Assembly (NCBI GenBank): GCA_963716855.1
Contig: CAVQUV010000004.1
Location: 62,001-126,000 of the forward strand
Reading direction: 5' to 3'
Source of the DNA: JAGVSZ01 sp963716855
GTDB lineage: Bacteria > Pseudomonadota > Gammaproteobacteria > Burkholderiales > SG8-39
DNA: 64,000 bases
The notes below the pieces were generated by a model that was not told the DNA's origin, searched no databases, and worked only from the letters and a program-made list of their open reading frames with translations. The translations under genes and the position numbers were made by a program. Positions 42,526 to 49,793 of this stretch are shown here, in pieces. Each line of letters starts with the position of its first letter. Position 1 is the first letter of the stretch.

Positions 42526-43493
42526 GGTTGTCCGCGCAGCGAGTCGACGCCCACGGCCGTGATGATCACGAAGCCCACGATCATGACCTGCCACTCGGTG
42601 CCGACGCCGATCAGGTTGAGGCCGTTGCGCAGCACGCCGACGGCCAGCGCGCCGACGATCGTCCCGGCGATGCCGCCGTGCCCCTTCTCGAAGCGCGTGC
42701 CGCCGAGGATCACGGCCGCGATCGCGTCGAACTCGAGCCCCACGCCGATCGTGGGATGCGCGGCGTTCATCCGCGCGGTCATGATGAACGAGGCGATCGC
42801 CGCGAGCGCGCCGGCGTAGACGTAGACGGCGATGTGATAGACGGGAACGCGCGTGCCCGAGAGCTTGAGCGCCTGCCTGTTGCTGCCGATCGCGAACACG
42901 TACCGGCCGAACTTCGTCCGATACAGCAGGAACCAGGTGAGCGCGAACACGGCGGCCGTCGCCCACAGCGGGACCGGGATGCCGAGGAACACGCCGTCGT
43001 TGAACCAGCGGTAGTACCCGGGCAGCCTGACGACCGAGTCGCCGCGCGTCAGCACGGTAGCGACGCTTTGCGCGATGCCGAACGTACCCAGCGTGACGAT
43101 GAACGGCGGCATGCCGGCGACCGCGACGAGCGCGCCGTTCAGCAGGCCGAAGCACAGGCCGATCCCGAGCGCGGCGCCGATGGCGACCGGCAGCGGATGG
43201 CCCGCGACCACGAGCAGGCTCGCCGCGACGCCGCACAGCCCGAGCACCGGGCCCAGGCTCAAATCGATACCCTCGGTGAGGATCACCAGCGTCATGCCGA
43301 GGGCTACGATCGTGAGCACAGCGACCTGCAGTAGCACGTTCGTGAGGTTGGCGGGCGTGAAGAAGCCCGGCGTCCAGAGGGTCAGCGCGACGCCCATCGC
43401 CGCGAGCAGGTAGAACGCGCCGGGCGCGGTCTTCGCACGCTCGAGCATCGCCGAGCGCTGGATAATCTGTGGATGCGCCGCGCCGTCGCTCAT
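42522..43493 (-). CDS. Sugar ABC transporter permease 1, RbsC-like
   Basis: A 323-aa paralogue of the following permease with the same family patterns (LGMTLVILTEGIDLSLGPVLGL, FAIGSNRQALKLSGTRV, ILGGTRFEKGHGGIAGTI). Most RbsC transporters use one permease gene as a homodimer, so the two-permease layout is less common. The ATG at 43493 is chosen over longer readings because it begins a normal-length protein; a short frame upstream overlaps it as ATGA. Confidence 0.92.
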   Translation of the reverse strand: MSDGAAHPQIIQRSAMLERAKTAPGAFYLLAAMGVALTLWTPGFFTPANLTNVLLQVAVLTIVALGMTLVILTEGIDLSLGPVLGLCGVAASLLVVAGHPLPVAIGAALGIGLCFGLLNGALVAVAGMPPFIVTLGTFGIAQSVATVLTRGDSVVRLPGYYRWFNDGVFLGIPVPLWATAAVFALTWFLLYRTKFGRYVFAIGSNRQALKLSGTRVPVYHIAVYVYAGALAAIASFIMTARMNAAHPTIGVGLEFDAIAAVILGGTRFEKGHGGIAGTIVGALAVGVLRNGLNLIGVGTEWQVMIVGFVIITAVGVDSLRGQP

Positions 43494-43630
43494 GCGCCAC
43501 GCTCGGGCGGCTGGCCGCTCACTTGCGTCCCTCCGGCCGCTGTCGCGCACTGCATCGACACGCCGGGCCGCAGCGCGACGTCAAGGTCGCGCACGACCGG
43601 GTCGATTTCGAAGGGCGCAACCGCGGCCAT
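43490..43630 (-). CDS. Possible 46-aa coupled small ORF
   Basis: An ATG at 43630 opens a 46-codon frame (MAAVAPFEIDPVVRDLDVAL at its start) whose TGA overlaps the permease 1 ATG by four bases, as other genes in this cluster do. No family is recognised and there is no clear ribosome site. It may be a real leader peptide or chance. Confidence 0.25.
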   Translation of the reverse strand: MAAVAPFEIDPVVRDLDVALRPGVSMQCATAAGGTQVSGQPPERGA

Positions 43631-43647
43631 GCGCAGTGCGGTGTGCT

Positions 43648-44484
43648 TCAGTGCGCCGGCACGCGGGCCCAGCCCAGGCTCGCGAGCTGCGCGACGCTGT
43701 CGTCGATGTCGCGGTCGGCGTTCGAAGAGATGATCTCGAGAATCGGGCGCTTGTCGTAGCCGATCTCCGCGAGCACGGCAGGAATCGGCGCGAAGTCGAC
43801 CGTCCCGAGCCCGACCGGGTCGTGGCGATAGACCTTCTGGTTCGTGTCGGAGAGATGCACGATCCTGAGGCGCTGGCGGCACTTGCGCAGCGCCGCGTTG
43901 ATGTCCTCGCCGATGAAGTGCCCGTTCGCGACGTCGTACACGATGCCGATGCCGTCGTTGCCGTAGCGGTCGAGCGCGCCGAGCAGCGCGTCGATGCCGG
44001 GCAGGAACGCGAACGGCATGTTCTCGACGTAGATCGAGGTGCCGACGCGCTCCGCGAGCGGCACGAGTTCGTCGAGCGCCGCGAAGAAGTATCCGGTCAG
44101 CCGCGCGGCGGGCGCGGGCATCAGCGGGTTCGCCTTGCCCGGGCCGATCACCACGCCGGGAACGCCAAGATCGCCCGCGAGCTCGACCACGCCGCGCAGG
44201 TTCGCGAGCGTATACGCCCGCATCTCCGCCGCCGCGCCGGCCACGTTGAGGTCGATGTTCGGCATGTTGAGCGTCGTGACGTGCAGGCCGTTCGACTCGA
44301 TGAACTGCCGCAGCTGCCGCCGCGCGGCCGCATCCGTGTCGGCGGGCCACAAGTGGTCTGGATACATCATCAGCTCGAACTCGCTGTAGCCCCGGCCCAT
44401 GAGCGAGACGAGGCAGTCGCCCACGCGATGGCTCAGCGTGTACGAGTAGGTGTTGACGGCGAACGAAGAGGTGCCACGGCTCAT
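43648..44484 (-). CDS. Sugar phosphate isomerase/epimerase family TIM-barrel protein
   Basis: A 278-aa xylose-isomerase-like TIM barrel (AP endonuclease 2 superfamily). Metal-site segments are visible: YVENMPFAF, GIVYDVANGHFIGED, IVHLSDTNQK and ILEIISSNADRD. Such proteins isomerise or epimerise sugars, keto acids or inositols. It lies between the transporter and the epimerase genes and is probably catabolic. The substrate is unknown. Confidence 0.88.
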   Translation of the reverse strand: MSRGTSSFAVNTYSYTLSHRVGDCLVSLMGRGYSEFELMMYPDHLWPADTDAAARRQLRQFIESNGLHVTTLNMPNIDLNVAGAAAEMRAYTLANLRGVVELAGDLGVPGVVIGPGKANPLMPAPAARLTGYFFAALDELVPLAERVGTSIYVENMPFAFLPGIDALLGALDRYGNDGIGIVYDVANGHFIGEDINAALRKCRQRLRIVHLSDTNQKVYRHDPVGLGTVDFAPIPAVLAEIGYDKRPILEIISSNADRDIDDSVAQLASLGWARVPAH

Positions 44485-44551
44485 GAGAGGAGGCCCATCG
44501 GTGGAATGTGCGGGGGGATCACCGGCGATCGGATGACAGGGAAGGTGCCTG

Positions 44552-45421
44552 CTAGACCGTGGTCGCCGTGGCGGCCATGGTCCGCCAGTTGCTCGTCGGC
44601 TCGAACCCGAGCACCTCGCGCGCGCGGGCGATGTCGAGTATCGATGCGAGCGGGTCGCGGCGGAAGTAGTCGGGATTGCGGATCGGCGGGAGGACGCCGT
44701 AGCGCTCGCGCAGCATGTCGAGCGTGGGGCGCGTGTTGAGCCCGTTCGCCGCCGAGATGAAGAACGCCTGGTAGGGCGCCTTCGCGATCTCCAGCGCGCG
44801 GCGAAAGCCCTGCGCCACGTCCTCCGGCGAGACGTACGTCCAGATGTGGTAGTTCTGCACGTCGGCGCCGCGCGCCTCGAGCTCCGGATACTCGGGCGGG
44901 AACACGATGTGCGTCGGACGGATCGCGAGCACCTCGAGCTTGCCGCGGTTCGCGTAGCTGCGGCACATCGCCTCCGTCGCTTCCTTGCTGAGCGAATAGC
45001 ACTCGACCGGGCGCAGCGGGTGGTCTTCGTCGATCGGGAGGTACTGCGGACCGTAGCCCGGCGGGTTGTAGTGCAGGCCGAGGGCCGCGTCGCTCGAGGC
45101 GACGACCACGCGACGCACGCCCGCGTCCTCCGCCGCCTGCAGCACGTTCCACGTGCCCTGGACGTTGGTGTGGAACGTGACGTCGGCGGGTGCCGTGCGC
45201 GGATTGGGAATGGCGGCGAGGTGGACGATGGCGTCCTGGCCTACGAACGCGCGCTTCAAGTCGGCGTAATCGAGGATGCTCGCGTCCACGTGTCGGACGC
45301 CTGCCGATGGCGGGGGCCTCACGTCGAGCACGGTAAGCGCGCAGCGCTCGCGGAGGTCGTCGGTCACGTACCGGCCGAGCCGGCCGCTGCCGCCCGTGCA
45401 TGCGACTTTCTCGAACCGCAT
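44552..45421 (-). CDS. NAD-dependent epimerase/dehydratase family protein 1
   Basis: A 289-aa extended short-chain dehydrogenase. NAD motif TGGSGRLGRYV, HLAAIPNP, SSDAALG and the catalytic YSLSK are present, and the C-terminal half has a substrate domain. It shares a closely similar middle region (QGTWNVLQAAEDAGVRRVV) with the second epimerase at 45958-46857. Uronate dehydrogenases and sugar epimerases have this build; the substrate is not readable. Confidence 0.9.
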   Translation of the reverse strand: MRFEKVACTGGSGRLGRYVTDDLRERCALTVLDVRPPPSAGVRHVDASILDYADLKRAFVGQDAIVHLAAIPNPRTAPADVTFHTNVQGTWNVLQAAEDAGVRRVVVASSDAALGLHYNPPGYGPQYLPIDEDHPLRPVECYSLSKEATEAMCRSYANRGKLEVLAIRPTHIVFPPEYPELEARGADVQNYHIWTYVSPEDVAQGFRRALEIAKAPYQAFFISAANGLNTRPTLDMLRERYGVLPPIRNPDYFRRDPLASILDIARAREVLGFEPTSNWRTMAATATTV

Positions 45422-45643
45422 TCGCTGCTTCCCCTGCCCGGTCGAAGGAAAGTCAGTGCCGCGGGGGCGCGTGACGCGTGGCCGCGCAACGGCGCGAACA
45501 GGGCGCGTACATGGCCCAAGATGCGAAATGTCGTGTTCGCACCGCTCCTCCTAGGGCCCGTCGTTTTCCAATGTAAACGCCGGTCCGATGCTGTGAAGTA
45601 CCACCGCCCGCATGCACTGTCAACAGGGAGCGGGCACGTTCCG

Positions 45644-45952
45644 CTACGCCGGCGAGACCACCGGGTCCCAGTACCACCACGTCCGTTCGACGACCCAGTC
45701 CTTCACGTCCTCGCGGAACGCGAGGAAATGCGCCGAGCTGCGGTGCGCCTCGAATGCCGCCTCGTCGTCGTAGCACTCGATCAGCAGGAACAGCGTCGGA
45801 TCGCTGCGCTCCTGGTGCACGTCGAAGCGACTGCAGCCGGGCTCCTTCGTCACGCTCGTGCGCGCATGCCGCTCGATGCGTGCCTTGAACGGCACGATCG
45901 CGTCCGGTCGAACGCGCAGGTGGGCGGTGTGGAACACCATGCCGGTCTCCAT
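45644..45952 (-). CDS. ABM-domain (antibiotic biosynthesis monooxygenase-like) protein
   Basis: A 102-aa ferredoxin-like-fold protein of the ABM/YgiN type: HLRVRPDAIVPFKARIERHA, then EPGCSRFDVHQ and FLLIECYDDEAAFEAHRSS. Members act as small oxygenases, isomerase-like enzymes or mutarotase-like partners. It follows epimerase 2 by 5 bp. An in-frame ATG at 45940 with GGAG upstream is an equally good start. The 222-bp gap to the next gene (45422-45643) shows no gene. Confidence 0.85.
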   Translation of the reverse strand: METGMVFHTAHLRVRPDAIVPFKARIERHARTSVTKEPGCSRFDVHQERSDPTLFLLIECYDDEAAFEAHRSSAHFLAFREDVKDWVVERTWWYWDPVVSPA

Positions 45953-45957
45953 GGCGC

Positions 45958-46857
45958 TCAGGGGATCAGGTGGCGCAGGTCGTGCTCGGGTTCGAACCCC
46001 AGCAGGTCGCGCGCGGGAGCGAGGTCGTAGAGCGGGGCGTACGGATTGCGCGTGTAGACGGCGGGGCGGCGCACGCTCACGCGGCGCTGCAGGGTCCGCT
46101 CCAGCCGCTCGAGCGTCGGTTCCGGCGCCAGCGTGGACGCTGCACTTATGAAGATGCCCTCGAAGCCCGCGCAGCGCTCCACGTCGAGCGCGAGCCGGAA
46201 CGCGCGCGCCGCGTCCCGCGGATCGACGTAGTGCCAGAGCGGTCCGCCACCGGCGGCGCTCGGCCCGCCGGCCATCGGGCCCTTGTAGCGCGCCGGATCC
46301 TGCGCGCGCGCCTTCACTTCGGGAATCATCTCGGGATAGAGGACGAAGACCGGCCGCAGCGCGACCACCTCGAGCTTGCCGCGTTCGACGAACGCGGCGC
46401 CGAGCCGCTCGCCCAGCACCTTGCTCAGCGCGTACGGGTCGCTCGCGCGCAGCGGATGCGCAAGATCGACGGGCGCGTAGTCCGGCGGCAGCATCGCGCC
46501 GGACAGGACCGTAAAGCCGACGACCGAGTCGCTGCTGCACAGGACGACGCGCCGCACGCCCGCGTCCTCGGCCGCCTGCAGCACGTTCCACGTGCCGGTG
46601 ACGTTCACCGTCATGACGCGATCGCCCGGCCCGCTCCAGATGTTCGGGAGCGCGGCGATGTGCACGACGGCGTCCTTGCCGGCGCACGCTTCGCGCACAG
46701 CGGCGAGGTTCGTGACGTCCCCGAGGGCCTGTGGCGCGTCCTCGGGCGCGCGCTTCTGGTCGAATCCCGACACGCTGCAGCGCCCGGCAAGCTCGCGCAG
46801 GACGTGGCGGCCGAGCAGGCCGCCCGAGCCCGTCACAAGCACGTTCGCGAATCGCAT
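45958..46857 (-). CDS. NAD-dependent epimerase/dehydratase family protein 2
   Basis: A 299-aa extended short-chain dehydrogenase with TGSGGLLGRHV, VHIAALPN, CSSDSVVGF and catalytic YALSK. It is a paralogue of protein 1, probably from local duplication. It lies 50 bp after protein 3. Function is likely in oxidation or epimerisation of the imported sugar. Confidence 0.9.
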   Translation of the reverse strand: MRFANVLVTGSGGLLGRHVLRELAGRCSVSGFDQKRAPEDAPQALGDVTNLAAVREACAGKDAVVHIAALPNIWSGPGDRVMTVNVTGTWNVLQAAEDAGVRRVVLCSSDSVVGFTVLSGAMLPPDYAPVDLAHPLRASDPYALSKVLGERLGAAFVERGKLEVVALRPVFVLYPEMIPEVKARAQDPARYKGPMAGGPSAAGGGPLWHYVDPRDAARAFRLALDVERCAGFEGIFISAASTLAPEPTLERLERTLQRRVSVRRPAVYTRNPYAPLYDLAPARDLLGFEPEHDLRHLIP

Positions 46858-46907
46858 GGCCGTCGTCCTCCTCGTTGCCGTCGATACCTGTCGCGCTCGC
46901 CTACGGT

Positions 46908-47879
46908 CTAGTCGTGAACGACCTCCGGATGCGCGCCCATCCAATCGGCGAACGCCTTCACGCCCTGCTCGATCGAGTAGCGCGGCGCGAAACCCGTGTC
47001 GTCCAGAAGCCACGTCCCCGCGAGCGGCCCGCGCATCCTCGTGTGATCGGTCCATGGCGCTGTACCGGGCCCGACCTCGATGAGCGCCCCCGGCACCGCG
47101 GCTCGCACCGCGGCCGCCACCTCCTCGGTGGAGATATTGCGGCCGCAACTCAAGTGATACGTCGGATGCGAGAGCTTGCCGGCTTCGTACGCAGCGAGCA
47201 GGCCCGCGGCGACGTCGGCGACGTACGTGTAGGTGGCGCCGAATTCGCGACCGGACGGCTCGCGGATCGCCTTGCCCGAAAGCGCGAGCTTCAGGAACAC
47301 GGGGATCGGGCCGCGCGGGTTCTGGCGCACCTTCGGCACGAGCGGCGGGCCGTACACCCACGAAATGCGGACGGTGGCCGCCGACACGTCGAACTGCGAG
47401 CGGTACATCGCGGTCACCAGCTCGCCCGCGTACTTGGTCGTGCTGTAGACATTCGTCGCGCTCGGCGTCGCGTCCTCCAGGATCGGCTGCGTGACGTCGG
47501 TGACATTTTGAAATACCGAACCGGTGCTCGTGTAGATGAAGCGCCGCCAGTGCCGCGTGCGCGCCGCGTCGAGCAGGCGGCCGACGGCAACGACGTTTGC
47601 GTCGATCGTGCCGAGCGGTTCCCCGCGCGCGAACTGCTCGTTCGGCACCGCCGCCGTGTGGATGCACCCGTCGACGCGGTGGCCGTCGAGAAGCGCGGCG
47701 AGTTGCGCCGCGTCCGCGAGATCGCAACGGACCCACGTCACCTTGTCGCCGAGCGCGGCCGCATCGTCCTCCCGGAACACGCTGCGATACTGCGCGACCA
47801 CCGCGTGGCCGTGCGACAGCGCCTCGCGGACCGTCTCGTAACCGACATGCCCCATCGCGCCCGTGATCAGGACCGGCAT
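46908..47879 (-). CDS. NAD-dependent epimerase/dehydratase family protein 3
   Basis: A 323-aa extended short-chain dehydrogenase, more distant from proteins 1 and 2. It has ITGAMGHVGYETV, HTAAVPN, YTSTGSVFQN and catalytic YSTTKYAGE, then WVYGPP and a C-terminal TWLLDDTGFAPRYS motif. It is the first gene of the minus-strand cluster, directly after the 10-bp inverted repeat. Confidence 0.9.
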   Translation of the reverse strand: MPVLITGAMGHVGYETVREALSHGHAVVAQYRSVFREDDAAALGDKVTWVRCDLADAAQLAALLDGHRVDGCIHTAAVPNEQFARGEPLGTIDANVVAVGRLLDAARTRHWRRFIYTSTGSVFQNVTDVTQPILEDATPSATNVYSTTKYAGELVTAMYRSQFDVSAATVRISWVYGPPLVPKVRQNPRGPIPVFLKLALSGKAIREPSGREFGATYTYVADVAAGLLAAYEAGKLSHPTYHLSCGRNISTEEVAAAVRAAVPGALIEVGPGTAPWTDHTRMRGPLAGTWLLDDTGFAPRYSIEQGVKAFADWMGAHPEVVHD

Positions 47880-47903
47880 CGATCGACGTCCTTTCGGTGG
47901 CCG

Positions 47904-47932
47904 GACATTGTCGCGTGCGTTACGACAATGTC
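47904..47932. promoter_or_regulatory. Perfect 10-bp inverted repeat operator before the sugar cluster
   Basis: GACATTGTCG (47904-47913) and CGACAATGTC (47923-47932) are exact inverted repeats with a 9-bp spacer, 25 bp before the epimerase 3 start codon. The ATTGT/ACAAT core suggests a GntR- or LacI-type operator. No matching regulator gene lies beside it. The rest of the gap to 48243 has no recognisable gene. Confidence 0.65.
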
Positions 47933-48243
47933 GGTTGGCTTTTCAAGATATGAAGGATTCTAAGCACAACCACCTGCCGGGGAGACAAGTTTCAGCGCGG
48001 GGCAGGTCGCTTCGCAACCCATTGTTGCCCGGTCCGGCAAAGAGAACGAGCGCGCGTTGCCGCAGAAACTAATCCGGCTTGACTCTCACGTCAGTCGTCG
48101 AGCAGCTCGTCGACACTGTATTTCGCGGTCCAGACCCGCTGGATGTAAGGGGATCAGCGCGGACGGAAGGACGTGCGGATTCGCCACAGGCCGCAACAAA
48201 CGGAATATGCCGTGACCTAATCTATGATCATGAAACGAAAGAT

Positions 48244-48334
48244 TGGCGGAGAGGGCGGGATTCGAACCCGCGTTAGGCTCATCACCTAAACACGCTTTCC
48301 AGGCGTGCGACTTAAACCACTCATCCACCTCTCC
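48244..48334 (-). tRNA. tRNA-Ser(GGA)
   Basis: A 91-nt tRNA with the long variable arm of serine tRNAs, acceptor GGAGAGG/CCTCTCC, anticodon loop CTGGAAA (GGA), T-loop TTCGAAT and encoded CCA. Its 3' end faces the sugar cluster. Confidence 0.96.
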
Positions 48335-48353
48335 GGCGGGCCGCGATTTTACC

Positions 48354-49763
48354 TCAGAGGACCTTCCCGGGATTCATGATCCCGTGCGGGTCGATCGCGC
48401 GCTTGACCGCGCGCATCAGCTCCATCTCCACCGCCGACTTGTAGCGCAGGATCTCGCCGCGCTTGTACTGGCCAAGACCGTGCTCGGCGCTGATCGACCC
48501 ACCGAACTCGGCGACCGTGTCGTGCACGATCCGATTGATGTCGTTTGCGCGCGCGAGGAACGCGGCCGGATCGCCCCCTTCGGGGTGCGCCGCGTTGTAG
48601 TGCAGATTGCCGTCGCCGACGTGTCCGAACGTCACCATGCGCACCCCCGGGAACGCGCGCTCGAGCCGCGCGTCGCACGCGTCAATGAAATCGGCGATCC
48701 GCGAGATCGGGATCGAGATATCGTGCTTGACGTTGGGACCCTCGAGCGCCTGGGCGTCCGACATGTTCTCGCGCAGTTCCCAGAGCTGCCGCACCTGCGC
48801 GCCGCTCGTCGCGATCGCCGCGTCGAGCGCGAGCCCCTGCTCGATCGCCGCGCCGAGCGCGTGTTCGGCGAGCGCGGCCACACCTTCTCCCTGCGTGTCC
48901 GACAACTCGAGCAGGACGTACTGCGGCGCTGCGGCCGCCAGCGGCGCCGGCAGCGTCGGATAATGCTTGCGCACGAGGCGGATGCAGAAGTCCGAGATCA
49001 GCTCGAATGCGGTCAGGCGGTCGCCGGCGCGCGACTGCATGTGTGTGAGCAGCTTGAGCGCAGCGGGGACGGACCCGAGCGCCACGAAAGCAGTCGTCTG
49101 AGCGCGCGGCTTCGGGTACAGCTTGAGCACCGCCGCGGTGATCACGCCGAGCGTGCCCTCCGCACCGATGAAAAGCTGCTTGAGGTCGTAGCCGGTGTTG
49201 TCCTTCCGCAGGCCGCGCAGGCCGTCCCACACCTCGCCCGACGGCAGCACCACCTCGAGCCCGAGCGTGAGATCGCGCGTGTTGCCGTAGCGCAGCACCT
49301 GCACGCCGCCCGCGTTCGTCGACAGGTTGCCGCCGATCTCGCACGTGCCTTCCGCGGCGAGGCTCAGCGGGAACAGGCGGTCGGCATCGTCCGCGGCCTG
49401 CTGGAGCGTCGCGAGCACGCATCCCGCCTCGACCGTGAGCGTGTTGTTGACGATGTCGACGGCGCGGATCCGGTTGAGCCGCGAGAGGTTCAGCACGATC
49501 TGCCGTCCGCTCGCGTCGGGCGTCGCGCCCCCGCACAGCCCGGTGTTGCCGCCCTGCGGGACGATCGCGATCCGTGCCTCGGCGCAGATCGTCACGACGG
49601 CGGCGACCTCCCCCGTCGTCGCCGGCTTGACGACCGCGAGCGCCTTGCCGAACCAGCGTTTGCGCCAGTCCGTCGCGTGCGGAGCAGTGTCGGCAGGATC
49701 GGTGAGAACGTGCGCGGCGCCGACCACGTCGGAAAGCCGCGCACTTAGTTGCTCGGACGTCAT
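48354..49763 (-). CDS. FAD-binding oxidoreductase, GlcD/D-lactate dehydrogenase-like
   Basis: A 469-aa flavoenzyme of the vanillyl-alcohol-oxidase superfamily that oxidises a 2-hydroxy acid. The FAD-binding PCMH domain has VVPQGG-like sequence (IVPQGGNTGLCGGATPD), LSRLNRIR and NAGGVQVLRYGNTRDLTLG. The C-terminal domain has FGHVGDGNLHYN and ends GQYKRGEI...DPHGIMNPGKVL. It could be a glycolate, lactate or 2-hydroxyglutarate dehydrogenase. It stands alone between tRNA-Ser and the acetate cluster. Confidence 0.92.
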   Translation of the reverse strand: MTSEQLSARLSDVVGAAHVLTDPADTAPHATDWRKRWFGKALAVVKPATTGEVAAVVTICAEARIAIVPQGGNTGLCGGATPDASGRQIVLNLSRLNRIRAVDIVNNTLTVEAGCVLATLQQAADDADRLFPLSLAAEGTCEIGGNLSTNAGGVQVLRYGNTRDLTLGLEVVLPSGEVWDGLRGLRKDNTGYDLKQLFIGAEGTLGVITAAVLKLYPKPRAQTTAFVALGSVPAALKLLTHMQSRAGDRLTAFELISDFCIRLVRKHYPTLPAPLAAAAPQYVLLELSDTQGEGVAALAEHALGAAIEQGLALDAAIATSGAQVRQLWELRENMSDAQALEGPNVKHDISIPISRIADFIDACDARLERAFPGVRMVTFGHVGDGNLHYNAAHPEGGDPAAFLARANDINRIVHDTVAEFGGSISAEHGLGQYKRGEILRYKSAVEMELMRAVKRAIDPHGIMNPGKVL

Positions 49764-49793
49764 GGCGCGATTGTAGCGTTCGGAGACGCCCGG

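Noticed and set aside
48079..48276. Plus-strand frame before tRNA-Ser that might be a GntR-type regulator fragment
   Set aside because: No helix-turn-helix pattern could be recognised and the frame runs into the tRNA gene.
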